The notes under the pieces were generated by a model, which did no database searches, was not told the origin of the DNA, and saw nothing but the letters and a program-made list of their open reading frames with translations. Of a stretch of 64,000 nt of DNA, positions 33,108 to 45,000 are shown piece by piece (position 1 is the first letter of the stretch; each line of letters opens with the position of its first letter). This stretch comes from Cavia porcellus. Its lineage: Eukaryota > Chordata > Mammalia > Rodentia > Caviidae. The translations under genes and the position numbers were made by a program. The stretch covers positions 143,628,982 through 143,692,981 of the forward strand of contig NW_026947484.1 in the NCBI RefSeq assembly GCF_034190915.1, written 5' to 3'.

Positions 33108-36100
33108 AAGTGAACCTTTGTAAAATAATCCATTTAGCAGTTGATTATTATACACATATGCAAAGCTTTCCTAATTCTTGATGCAGGTTTTATATTTTCC
33201 TTCTTTTGTTCATAAAAAAGTGAAAGAAGTAAAGATTTTTGAATCTTGAATTTTCTGCAAGGCACTTTCAGAAGTTAATAAAAATTTTTTAAAAAATGAT
33301 TAAATGTGGTAATCTAAAGTGTACTCTTTTTGAGCATCATGAAACTTAGGTGAAATTGACTTCAGGGTGACAAATAGAAAAAGAAAAAGAAAAGAATTGT
33401 TATATTCCCCACCAGAGGGAGACAATTTTTTTCCTTTTGCTTTTCAAAACCTAAATTCTGATTAACACAGATTTGAAGAGTACAATACATGGTGTACTAG
33501 GACTGATTAATACCCAGGGGAAAAACAACAAACTTACAATCTAATTTGTTTACTTTTATCTTTTAATTTCAAATTATTTTCAGGATCTAAGTTTTGTTCT
33601 GCCAGCACAGTAAATGCTACTTAACATGCATGGAACTTTAGTAGTTACTTGTTATTTCAGTGTCAACTTTATCTCTAATTATATTAGCATGAATTCAGAT
33701 AGGACACTGATAATATGACAGCATGGAATAATTTCACATTAATTGTTTCCTGTAGTATGATATTTGCAAATCAACCCTAAGCTAATAGAGACAAGGGGCG
33801 TAGTGGTGGTGATGGAGAAGGCAACAATGTCTTTCCCATTGGCAAGAACGTAGATATTGGAATCAGCTGAAAGCCAGCCAATTTCCAATAAGCTGCAAGT
33901 CTTTAAAAAATTAAAAAAGATTCTGGCTTACAGTAGCTACTAATTTAGGAAAAAGTGATATGTGAGCAGTCATTTTTTTTCTATGGCATATCTGTGCTTA
34001 AGATAAACATTTTATCAAAAATTTAGAAAACTGTCTAGAGATTCATAGTATAAGACCTGCTGTACTTTTTAAAAGTCCAATTTCATGCCCAATTTAATAG
34101 ATACAGTGTTAGATCTACATGTCCAGTGCAATTACTTGGACATTTCATTCTTCTTAACAGTTCTTTTTGGAAACTAGTTCAGATCTGACTTTGTATAAAT
34201 GCTTTTTAAATTAGTCTGAATCATTTTACAAATCCAATTAGTGCACAGTGAAATCTTTTCAGCTTACTTCATTTGACACAGGGTACTGCTGAAGTGAGCT
34301 TACTGCTTGTAGTGGTTCCTATTTACTTCTTTGTCATTTCCAAAATATATGTAACTAATGTACAGAATAAGTCTCAGAATCTCATATTTAAATGTGGGAT
34401 AATGCAGAGACATCAGGTAAAGGATTTGTCTGGTTTAGGAGCGTGGGCTTCTCATCATCATTCAGTAAAGGTAAATGGATGGTTTGGAAAAACACAGAGT
34501 ATCACTTAACTTTCACTTGCCTGAGGAATCCATTTAATCAGCAAGCACACTTAATAATTTTGCTTTTCTGTTTGTCAAGATCTCAATATTTTTTCAATAT
34601 AAGGTCTGCTCCAGTGTACTTTACATGGCACTTTATAATTAGTGGTACTTGAGAATTTGGCAGTTTTAAAAATTCATACAACATTCTTAGTTACAATTTA
34701 TTCATCTTTACAAGTTATATGCAAACAAATATGCAAATTTAGAAATAAATATGCAAACATATAAAATGTTTTTGAGTTAAGTAGTCCTTAACATTTTTAA
34801 TGAAATCAATATTTTATTCATATTTTGCACACAATTTTGAGTACTTACGGATGGGGGGGGTCTACTGCATATAGGTTTTTGCTTATTGCAACTTCTAACT
34901 CCCACCAACAGAAGGGAAACGAGTTTCTTCTTTTGATGCAGGCTGAAAAAAATGCTTTAGCAGACTAATCTAATAGGTGCTGTAATTAGATTTGACTTAA
35001 TTAGTATAGTTTTTTGCTTTTTGAACTCTTATACTTACTTCTCTGTAACACAAAACCCATTTGGATCTCAGGACTAAAAGGTTGAGGGCATGAAAAAAAT
35101 ACCCTCAACTTCTTAAGCTGATAGCTAATATGGGCTAATACATTGGCTTGGTAGTTATGAAATTTTTAACAACATGAAATCTGAAAGCAGAAGATTGTAC
35201 AGTTAATATAAAATAACTAAAGATTATTGTGGAAAGGTACTTTAGGTAGAGAAATTACTAGGCAATATTATAGTTTCAAATTTTAGTTATTACTATTTTA
35301 TAAAAAAAAATCCACTCATCTTTTAAGGCTCAGCTCCTCCCTGCAAAGTATATGCCTCACTACCAGTTTTCCTTCTCTGAATCTGTATTGCATTATAAGT
35401 TAATCAGGCAAATTTTTTATGCCTATTATGGGCAATGACAACACATAATACTGAGAGTATAAACTACTATTACACAGCTTAGCTTTAAAACATTCTACAA
35501 TTTTTACAGGTCTCCTTTATTTTTATTTTAAAACAATAAACTTCCTGTAAGGAAAGATCATCACTTGTAGAAAGGACAGTGAAAAGGACTTATGTTGAGA
35601 GGCATGTCTGATGAATTAGTGTAAATTCTGGAATTCTGTGTAAACAATGATTCGGAGAGTGTAGGGCATTAGCATTATTGACAGCTCTGCCATCATTTTA
35701 TCATCCTTGCTCAAACGGAATCTTTCTTTTAGAAATAGAACTTGTTTTACTAAAGAAAGCTTTATGATCTGCTTAATAACTCTCTCTTCTTTTAATTGCT
35801 AGAAACTCAGTGGAAATTTTTAGTGTGAGTTTTTTCTTTTGGTCACCTGATAATTACATTTTGCGTGACTGTGTTACTGATGTGTAGCAGGTTTTTGATA
35901 GTTAGTTGCTTTAAATCTTTTTGAAAGAAACAAATAAGTACATACACTTCTTTCTATAAACTTTATGGTGCCTTGCCTGGGTTCAGGATCCAAAGGAGGC
36001 GTAGAGTAAACGCACTCTGATTGTGTGGAGAACACTGGACTTGTGTACAGAGGTCTCATAGGGCAGGTGCACAATGATGCATGTGTGAGTGAGTGAATGA

Positions 36101-37713
36101 ATTCAGATTAGGAGAAAGATCACCATTCGGTGTGATTTGTCAAGAAAGCATCAAAATGCAGGTGAGTCTTGGCCGATGCCTTTAGAAAGGCGTAGAATGA
36201 TGATTGGAAGAGGAGGAAATGGCTTGGAGGGGAATAAAGGTTTGGCAAGAAGAATTTAAAATGAGAGGAGCCATAGTATAATAATATTAGACTCCTTTGT
36301 TTTGGCCTATTTGCTTGTGTGGAATATAAGGTTTCAGACAGCAGAAATTTTAAAAAGTCGTTTAGGACACATTAATGTCACCTTCCCCAGAGTACAATGA
36401 GGTGCTTTGAGGTCGTTTGGTGATGAAGATGATGCAGCTACTTATGCATATGTTAAATTCAAAACATAAAAGATACAGAATGCGACTATTTGAGCTTGCT
36501 GATTTAAGATAAAATTCATTTAGCTGCATCACAAATTAACCTTCCTTCACAGAACCAGAATAAGCAATTGAAATTCTGCTTTGCAGCACGCTGCTCCATA
36601 ATGTCTGTAGAGACTGGCTTTGTTTATTGGCTGCTTTCTGATAGTCTTAGGTAAACAACGTGCAGCAATATCTACGTGCATTTGGATAAGCTTCAACATT
36701 TTTATGATGCAACTTAAAAATTAAAAAGCCGAATCTGCCACAATTTGAAGAACAGCTAGATTTTCATCCACTGTGAAACAAACCCCTACCTCCTTCTCTT
36801 CAAGTAACCTTGCCCTTTAAAGACGGTTGCTGCACAATCAGTCAGCTCCATATGTCTTTCATTCTTTCTATAGTCTGGGTTTTTTTTTTTCCTTCCATGT
36901 TTTGTTTCTCTGGACTGAATTGCATCTCACTTGATTGCCCAATTCACTTTTCATTCAGTCATAATTGTTTTTTGAATTGTCTTAAATTCTCAAATGGATT
37001 ATGACAATTTGAAAATTAACAATGGCGCCTTAATTGCATGGGGCTGTGTGATCCCCAAAACCCTGTTGGCTTACGTTACCCCTCCCCCCTTCTAATTTTT
37101 TTAAACAAATGTGAAAAGGTAGAAACATACACTCGCATAAAACACATGTGGTTGTGATTTACAAATATGCCTGACTTTTTAATATTTGAAAATCAACCAC
37201 AGATACCTGTAAAACCATTTTAACAGAGAAATGATTTTTAAAATTCAATTGTGGTTTCTTTATTTCAAGTGCAGTTTCTTTCTTTTGTAGAAGTAGGAGC
37301 ATATACAAGCAAGACTAAATTTTCTGTAATGTGTATGGAAATTAAGTTCCAGGAAAATAATCATTATTCTTTAATTATCTAATGTTGGCTGGGCTCTCAA
37401 TGGAACTAGGCAGTCCTCTTACCAATGCAGGGTTGTCTCCCTCTATGATTCCTCTTGACGCAGCTGTTTGAAACCTTTAAAGTCATGCGTTTTTTTTCCT
37501 CATCCCTCTCACTCAGCCTTGACCTGATTCATAAAAAGAAGATGGCAACTCGAGACTTCTCTTTGGACTTTCCTCACTTCTGCTCTGCTGATAGGAAGCA
37601 CATCTTACCATCCTCTCAGCCTGGAAGGAAGGGTTTCCCTTCATTTTAATACTAACTTTTCAAGTTCATTGGATTCTGTCTCCCCTGGCCTCTTTCTTCA
37701 GATGTAGATTTTG
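33108..37713. other. No gene seen; long single-copy-looking stretch
   Basis: AT-rich DNA. A CTCF-core-like CCACCAGAGGGA lies at 33,409-33,420, an octamer-like palindrome ATTTGCAAAT near 33,763, and a G run at 34,853-34,860. The 36,370-36,850 part has balanced composition and no repeat text. No exon is supported. Confidence 0.4.
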
Positions 37714-38050
37714 TTCTTTGCAATTTTTATTAGTACACAGTTGCCATACATAATTATCACATTCATTATAGGCAACTTGTATCTCTATGTAACAAATTTT
37801 TAGCTCTTTTTTCCCATTTTCCTCCCCTCCATCTGACCCTTCTTTCCCTTTCCATTTACAAAAGCTGCATTTCCATTTTCCCCTCCCTTCTCTTTTTAAA
37901 AATCCTTTTTCCCTTCCTTCTGCCCCCTTGTTCCCTTTCCCATTGGAACACATTTTTCCTACTTTCAGATATCTGTCTCTTGTTTTGCACCTTATTGCAT
38001 GTTTCTCTCTTTCTCTCATCTTTTGTTCTCTCCAGCCAGCTGGCACCAAG
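37714..38050 (-). repeat. Old L1 3'UTR, antisense
   Basis: CAATTTTTATTAGTACACAG, then TATCACATTCATTATAGGCA, long pyrimidine-rich CCTCCC/TTCC text and ATCTGTCTCTTGTTTTGC parallel the reverse 3' end of old L1s. The same layout is at 54,690-55,010. Confidence 0.55.
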
Positions 38051-39177
38051 TGTGGTCTTAGTGCCTAATCTCCTCCCAACGTTGTTTCACACACATCTGC
38101 CCTTTGTGGGCAGTCAGATTTCTTTTTTCTTGGGTCTCCCCCACCCTGCTCACTGTGCTTTGGTAGTTAGTAAAACGGCACACCTTTGTCAGTTAATTAC
38201 CTTGGCATTGTGACACACACTCCCCTTTCTTAACTTTTCTCTTCTGCTCTTTATTTCATAGTTCTTTATGCTGTCTTTGAAGAGCTGTTGCTCTCTACTT
38301 AATTTTTGATCTTGGGTGTATCTTTCATCTAAGTCTTATTTAAACTAGGTTGCTGTATGATTTATTAGGTCAGCTTATGGCCAGGGAATGTGAACTCAGT
38401 TTTTCTGAATTACAAAGCTCCTGGTTTTGTAGCATACTTTCTCTGTCTCCACAAATGTACTCTTTGTATTTCCTCAGCTCTCATTCATTTCTCAGTTCAC
38501 CTTAACTGGTCACCTAAGATTACCAATAACTTCCTCATTCCTACATCCAGTTACCCATGTCCAGTTTTAAGTACTGCCTCATCCCTTGACTACTTCTGAT
38601 TTTTGATATTTCCTTCCCATTGGCTTCCAGAACATCAATCAATATACATACTTTATGGATTACCTACAGCTCTGGTTCTTGGTACAAGGGAGTAACATGT
38701 GGTATCTGCCTCCAAGGATGTTACAATATAGTAAAGAAGAAAAATACATAAATAGATCAGTACAATTTAGAATATCAAATGTGCAGATGGAAAGTTATTC
38801 ATCATGTGCTTGAATTTATTTCTAACCTGAGGGTTGGGGTCCAAGGTGAGAGTTCAGGAAGAAGAAAGGTACATCAAGAGACAGAGATCTAAGGGTACAA
38901 ATAAATTCAAGAAGTTCATGTGATTAGGGCAACGGATTAATGTGTATATTGAGAGATGAGTCTGAGGAGGTGGGCAAGGGTGAGGTGATGGAAGGCCACA
39001 TGGGCCACTCAACAGACTCTGGAAGTAGAATGGACAAGCAGCTACTGAGGAATGACTTTCACAGAGGAATGACTTGATCAGAGTCATATTTTAGAAATAT
39101 CACTCTAGTCACGGGATACATAATGAATTGGATAATAATTATAGACAAAATGGTTAAAAGGCTGTGAAGGAATCTAG
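38051..39177. other. No gene seen; single-copy-looking DNA
   Basis: No supported feature. Confidence 0.45.
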
Positions 39178-39243
39178 CCCTAACCCTAACTCTAATCCTA
39201 ACTTTAAACTTAATCCTAACCTTTATCCTAATCTTAATCCTGG
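39178..39243. repeat. Interstitial telomere-like repeat (CCCTAA)n, degenerate
   Basis: Eleven consecutive hexamers in strict register. The first two are exact CCCTAA. Later ones are CTCTAA, TCCTAA, CTTTAA, ACTTAA, TCCTAA, CCTTTA, TCCTAA, TCTTAA and TCCTGG. This is the C-rich telomere strand on +. The register is kept over 66 bp despite substitutions. Confidence 0.85.
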
Positions 39244-39719
39244 CATAGTTCACAGAATGATAATATGAAGAGAAAGAGGAGAAAGTGAGTAAAAGATTTT
39301 TGTGATATAAAATAAAAATAAAAGGAAAAATGGTAGTTTAGGTACTGTTCCCCTCACTATCTTTGGTGACTTGCTGCTCCACGGTAACATTCTTACCTGG
39401 AAAATCATAGCACTTCTCACATGTTATTTTATATTTTATTATGCTGTTGGAACTAGTTCTAGGGCCCTGTTTGATTAATCTCTTGTTGCTCAGCTTGATG
39501 TGCTGTGGATGGCACCCAATAAATTCTGATGGAGTGACTCACTTTTCCTGTGTTAGACGTTAGCTTCTAGTGTTCACCTCTGCTAGATTATCTCCCCAGC
39601 TCCTTCCATCTTGCTGCACACACAACCACAGAAATGCTTCATGGTTTGAAAATTTTTTCAAAAGTTTCAAATCAGACTCAATTCTTAGCTGTAAGCCCTT
39701 TATAAATATTTGTGTTTAT

Positions 39720-39802
39720 CTATTTTTGGTACTGGATAGTGAACCTAAGGCCTTGCTTATGCTAGGAAAGTGCTTCACCATGGAGCTATATCTCCTGCCA
39801 AA
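39720..39802 (-). repeat. ID element, diverged
   Basis: The reverse complement reads AGATATAGCTCCATGGTGAA, then GCACTTTCCTAGCATAAGCA, AGGCCTTAGGTTCACTATCC, AGTACC: the ID A box, anticodon arm and B box in order. Confidence 0.8.
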
Positions 39803-39856
39803 TTTTTGTTTTTATGATGTGAGGGTCAATACTCTACTCTCTTTCTGTCTCTCTCT

Positions 39857-40425
39857 TTTAGCTTTCTATGATTGCTGTACAAATAATTACAGACCTAGAA
39901 GCTTAAAGTAACATAAATTTATGATATCAGTTTCTGTAAATCAAAAGTTTAGGTAGGTTTGACTAGACTCAATACTTAGGGTATTGCAAAGTCCAAATCA
40001 AGACGTCTGCCAAGATGGGCACTTAGATGAAAGTTCTTGGAAACCACTTTAACCCTATTTGATTGTTCATTTCCTTGATGACTGACTGCTTTGCTTCTTT
40101 ATTTGCTGGATGTCAGACTGGGACTGCTATTAGCTGCAAAAGGTCTTTGAAACTCCTTTTCAATCTAGTGACAGTGAGTCAAGTTCTTCCATGCTTTGAA
40201 TCTCTATGATTCCCCCTTCTGACCTTGCTCTCAGATTTTTAAGATCCATGTGATTAGATTAGATTTACTGAGATAATACAAGATTATCTCTCTATATTAA
40301 GGTCTACTGATTAGTAAACTTAATTACCGCTGCAAGCTTTCTTCTGTTGTGTAATGTAACATATTCATAGGTATCCCATTTCACCATATTCACAGTCAGG
40401 ACATTAGGGAAGATTATCTAAAAAA
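39857..40425 (-). repeat. MLT1-type MaLR LTR, antisense
   Basis: The order of landmarks in + is GCTTTCTATGATTGCTGTAC, AAATAATTACAGACCTAGAA, GTCCAAATCAAGACGTCTGC, CATGTGATTAGATTAGATTT, GATAATACAAGATTATCTC and TGTAATGTAACATATTCATA. This is the reverse MLT1 LTR from its 3' to 5' end. Strongly diverged. Confidence 0.75.
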
Positions 40426-41293
40426 TTGTACCATATACTTATTTTAAATTGAAAGAATAATCTAATATATTAGACACTCCTGTAATGTCATACTGTAAAC
40501 TAGTGGTGTCAATTAATGGTAATTTTTTTTCTGGTTAGATCATTGATTGCCTGATGAAGCTTTATATTTGTTTCAAACTTTTCTACCCTTCTATATGAAA
40601 CCACTATGTTGGCTAGGAAAAGTATCATTCTTTAGTCAAAATTATGTCCCAGTGGTGTAAAATATACAAACTTGATTTTTTTTATCAGAACCATTTATAG
40701 AGAAAGATTTTTAGCTCTAAGAAAAGGGTATTAGGCTGTATAAACCTGTTTTAATAATGCCAAACACTTATGGTTTTGTACTTCTGAAGAATGGAGAATC
40801 ATGACTTTCTATTTTGGATAATAAAACTTCTCCGATAGTCTCCAATTTTAGATATGACTTTTTATTTATTCAGCAAATACCTAACAACCATATACCCGGC
40901 TCTCTGATACTATTTTGTTCACTGGAATAGAGTGGTGGATAAGGATTTCAGATTCTTATTATATTGGAGTTTTTTTTTTTTTTTTGCATTGAACTTTGCT
41001 AACAAAAAGTAAAATGGTGGGATGGCAGGAGAGATAGAGACTGATGGTCTCTTCTCACATGGTCCAAATGTTTCTCTTATATGCTCAAAGAGTTTTCCAT
41101 AGCAATTCTTCTCTTTTTGAGAAGAAGTCTTGCATCCAGAAGGCCCAGGAGTCTCCCAAAGAGAGATGACCTTTACCCATTTGACTTAGTAGGAGTGGAG
41201 GCCCACAGAGGTAAAGAGAGTTGGGAAAATATTCTGCTTAAATATGAGTGTTCCTTTCTTCAAAAGCTTTTGCCTAAAGAAAAAAGGGAGAAA

Positions 41294-41337
<44 letters not shown>

Positions 41338-42279
41338 AGAGAGAAAATAATCTTAAAAGTAAGGTTTCAAAGATAACTTCAAAATTTCTACTGATGAAGT
41401 TCAGATTTGTTCTACACAATTTGGGGGGACATTTAATGACAGAGTAAACATTAAATGATTCTTTGTTTTTGTATTATCATCTTGGTTGGTGTAACTCAGA
41501 CCCCTGATGCGTTCGCAAAGAATATCAAGGTAGGAATACAAATTGCCAATCTTGTAAAATCAGTTTGACAATCAAATAAAGCAAATTCCTGACTTGTCTT
41601 TCTTTCATACAATGCACAGAACACCAATGCTATTGAGCTTGTTTGAGAATAAAGATGAGGAAATTGTCAGTCATTAGGTGCAGCCCTAGCAAATGGAAAC
41701 AATGTTTGAGAGGCCATTTATTACCAATTTCAGTTCAGCTTTACTTGTGGATAGAAACATATTATGACTGTTTCTCCAGTTCATCTTCTTTTATTTTTTT
41801 TAGGAAAAAAAAATCAGAAACAAGGGTATTCACAAAGCACTTGCAGCATAAGGGTTCTGAAAAAAGAAATCCACAACAGACAAACTTACTTTTGTGAAAC
41901 TCTGAATCTTTCTGATGACTAGGACAAAGGGTGGTTCTACAGGTAAAAAACAGCCCGGTTAGTGATGAGGATTTGAGCTTGGTTCCATATTAACCTAGAA
42001 TTTATAAGCACAAGTAGACGATCAGATTTTGTGCAAGAAGAACAACTCTGCCACTTCTGCGAAGCATGGATGAATTTCTTGTGGCTCTGGCACTACCCAA
42101 GGCTAGCCAAGAGCAGATGAGAGCAGGAAATAAATGACTTTGTGGGATGATGCTAATGACTAATGTCTCCGAGGAGGCAAGTGTGTCTTCTTAGTCATCC
42201 CAGCTTCTTGGAATCTCAGCTTCCTTTTAATGAAATTATTAATTCTTTGTCACCTAAAACTGTCTGACTCCTTGCACCC
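40426..42279. other. No gene seen; single-copy-looking DNA
   Basis: Contains a (CA)n-(GA)n microsatellite at 41,297-41,344. The 89- and 67-codon ORFs across it are generated by the repeat. No exon is supported. Confidence 0.45.
41297..41344. repeat. (CA)n(GA)n microsatellite
   Basis: About 18 CA units followed by about five GA units. Confidence 0.97.
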
Positions 42280-43130
42280 TTTTTAAAAAATTTATTTTAG
42301 AGAGAAAAAAACCAAGCAAAATAAAACAATAAAATCAATCAAAACAAGACTGAGAGTGACACAGGATTTCAAAACAAGGGTAATAATGGGAAATCAACAA
42401 TGGCTACCATGTCTCTTTTCATCTTTAAAATAGCTGTCTGTACCTTCAGACATAGTAAAATCAAACAAAACAGAAACAGAACAGAGTCAATAAAAACAAA
42501 ACAATGAATGCAATACAGGATTTCAAAACAAGATAAAAGTAAATCCAAGATGGCTACCATAATATATCTTGTTACCTTTGAAATAGCTGCCCATGGCATC
42601 AGATACAACAAAATCAAACCAAGTAAAACCCAACCAAACAAAACAATTAAAATGATACAAGATTTCAAAACAAGATAATAGGGAATTAACAAAGGCCACC
42701 ACCTTCAGAAGGAGATCCCCCTAGATGCTACATTGTGTATTGTCCTTTGAATAGGTAATCAGACTAGTGACTTTAGACCTGCAAAGTCAGTGAAATGCTA
42801 AACACTACAAGCACTGTTATATTTTACCTCGTTAGCTATTGTCTCAGCCTTTCTCCAGATCAGCCAGTTGCTTATGGAAGGTAGGCTGAGGGGTGGAGGG
42901 GCTGCTGACTTTTCTTGTCTTCCTGCGTGCTGAAGGAATTGGTGTCTGGCTCTCTTCCATGCATGCTGCAGGCTCACAGGAGGTCTCAGCTTCTTGGTGA
43001 CTTCTTGCTCGCCTCTCTCCCAGCACTTTGACCTGTGAAACTTCCAGGATATCGTCCACTCTGACCTTGGTTCCTCTTCCACAAAATGTTCATTCCTTGG
43101 GCTGTTGTCTTGCATTTTCCATGGCAGAGA
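42280..43130 (-). repeat. L1 3'UTR (copy D), antisense
   Basis: This aligns with the 3'UTR of L1 copy A over 42,390-42,880. It contains three successive repeat units marked by a (C)AGGATTTC/CAAGATTTC + AAAACAAG phrase at 42,362, 42,517 and 42,658 (155 and 141 bp apart). Each is followed by a GGCTACCAT/GGCCACC-type core. The right third (42,880-43,115) is GC-rich, as in 4,640-4,884. No ORF2 remains, so it is a short 5'-truncated insertion. I found no convincing TSD. Confidence 0.7.
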
Positions 43131-43214
43131 TGACCAACTATAGCATTAAAACTGGATAATTTTTGTAAATTCAAAAGAAATGAAGGAAATAAAATGATCA
43201 TGCAGGCTCTAGAA

Positions 43215-43420
43215 GGTTAGCTCTTTCAAAGACAAAGAAAGGTAGTGCTTTCATTGTTTGACTGCTTGATCATTTTTTATACCTATATCTTGTAATCTGA
43301 ACAACTACTTTGAAGACAATAATATGCAATATATTAACCAGTATTAATCTCCTATTATTTTGTTTTGAGATTCTGTATCATCGTTTTTATTCTTTTTTTG
43401 TTTAAAAAAGGATAGAGCTT
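43215..43420 (+). repeat. Old L1 3'UTR fragment
   Basis: This matches 44,420-44,580 and 29,150-29,300: GACTGCTTGATCATTTTTTA, ATATCTTGTAATCTGAACAA, CTACTTTGAAGACAATAATA, then an ATTTTGTTTTGAGATTCTG end. Confidence 0.65.
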
Positions 43421-43602
43421 GGTATTCTTACTTCTGGATCTTAATCTACCTTTCTTCTGCCCCTATTTTATCAGTATCATTTAGAAGCCGTGGCTCACTT
43501 GTAGTTTTACAGATGTGTTGAACTTATTTCCTGAAAAGAAGACAGCATAATATGGACAATTTAGCACCACATTCAGTTATTCTATTTTTATTTTTCAAAT
43601 AT

Positions 43603-43664
43603 TTTCCCTTCCTTCCTTCTTCCTTCTCTTCCTCCCTTCCTCCCTTCCTCCCTTCCTTCCTCCT
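43603..43664. repeat. (CCTT)n-rich simple repeat
   Basis: A tract of CCTT/TTCC and CTCCC units. Confidence 0.93.
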
Positions 43665-44019
43665 AGTTTACTAAGCCATTAGCAGAAGTCTTGCTATGGA
43701 TAACACTTGTCAGGTCTGACCACATAGAATAACTGTGACGCCCACATGTGTACTTCCTTCTCTCTATATATACATATACACATGCACACACATAAACACA
43801 CATTGACATAAGAAAGTAAAAAAAGAAAGATTTTTGTTTTCTCCAGAGAGTGGTACTTATCATCTCACATTTTGTGAAACTTGACAAATTACTTATAAAT
43901 CTCTTTTCTCCTTTAGTCTGTCCTTGAAATGTCTCCAGAATTCTGAGATGGTCTTTGTGATACATCTTAAACTCATGCTAAGTTTTTATTGGTGTCATAA
44001 AAATTTTACTCATGTAAAT

Positions 44020-44580
44020 ACACCTGGATCAGGCCCCAGACACACAAAACAGACAAGAAGCGTTCTAAAAGGACAAGAGAATAAGAAGTGTCAAAGATGT
44101 AGTATTGTATACAGTGGAGTTCTACTCAGCTATAATGAAGGATAAACTTGAGACATTTATAGGGAAATGAATGCAACTTGAGACCATACTCGTAAATGAA
44201 ATAAACCAGACTCACATGTGTAAACATACCGTCTCCATAGTGTAAGAAGCCAAAATAGTAAATAAGATAAAAAATGTACATCAGATACTGTGAAATGGGA
44301 AAAAGAAACTGGGATGGGGAAAGGAGAAAAGAGGGAAGGGAAAAAAATATATATATATACACACACACAAAATAGTTAAGATAGTTATACTGCTAATTGC
44401 TGTTCACTTAAAAGAAAGGTTTGTGCCTATATTGTTTGATCAGTTTTTCATGACTATATCTTGTAATATGAGCAACTACTTTGAAGATAACACTATGCAG
44501 TGTACTAACCATTATTACTCTCTTAAAATCTTATTTTGAAGATTTGTGCCATAGCTCTTATTGCTTTTTTCTTTTTTACT
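44020..44580 (+). repeat. Old L1 3' end (end of ORF2 and 3'UTR)
   Basis: The text GTATACAGTGGAGTTCTACT, CAGCTATAATGAAGG, AAATGAATGCAACTTGAGAC, GAAATAAACCAGACTCACAT is the well-known L1 3' region (tacacaatggaatactactcagccataaa ... gaaataagccagacacag). It then runs into the AT-rich 3'UTR. Coding capacity is lost. Confidence 0.82.
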
Positions 44581-44591
44581 TTTTTTTTTGT

Positions 44592-44738
44592 CTTTTTAGA
44601 TAGTGTCTCACTGTGCAGTTCAGGCTGACCCTGAGCTCACTTTGTAGCCTAGGCTGGTCTTGAACTTGCAATGATCCTCCTGCCTCAGCCTCCTGAGTGC
44701 TGGGATTACAGACATGAGCCACCACACCCAGCTTATTG
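44592..44738 (-). repeat. B1 SINE (29-bp duplication), nearly full length
   Basis: Reverse B1 with CCTCCTGAGTGCTGGGATTA and CAGACATGAGCCACCACACC. The duplicated AGGCTG motifs at 44,622 and 44,651 are 29 bp apart. Well preserved. The 63-codon minus-strand ORF that reads through it is spurious. Confidence 0.96.
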
Positions 44739-44885
44739 TTTTTTTCTTTAAAATAAAAAAAGAAATGTCAAATAAGTGTCCACCACAAGAACAAACATCC
44801 CTGAGGTCCATTAGCTGCTGCAGAGTACACTTGGCAGTGTGTTGTTGACATGAATTTACGATGCAGTTTATTGAGTTAGTTTTTT

Positions 44886-44920
44886 CGTTTCTCTTTCTTT
44901 TTTCTTTTCTTTTCTTTCTT

Positions 44921-44995
<75 letters not shown>

Positions 44996-45000
44996 CTTGT
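44886..45000. repeat. Long polypyrimidine tract, (TC)n with TTTC runs
   Basis: About 115 bases with almost only C and T on +, including a near-pure (CT)n core of about 50 bp. Confidence 0.96.

Noticed and set aside
37666..38049. 127-codon minus-strand ORF rich in Lys/Glu/Gly
   Set aside because: It is produced by the purine-rich complement of an old L1 3'UTR pyrimidine stretch. No family features.
39059..39253. 64-codon minus-strand ORF with an alternating Arg/Lys/Val repeat
   Set aside because: It is the translation of the telomere-like hexamers, not a protein.
41081..41447. ORFs of 89 and 67 codons with His-Thr repeats
   Set aside because: The repeats are translations of the (CA)n microsatellite.
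44620..44811. 63-codon minus-strand ORF with SWVWWLMSVIPALRRLRQED
   Set aside because: This is the usual spurious translation of a B1 SINE (as in Alu/B1-derived ORFs).
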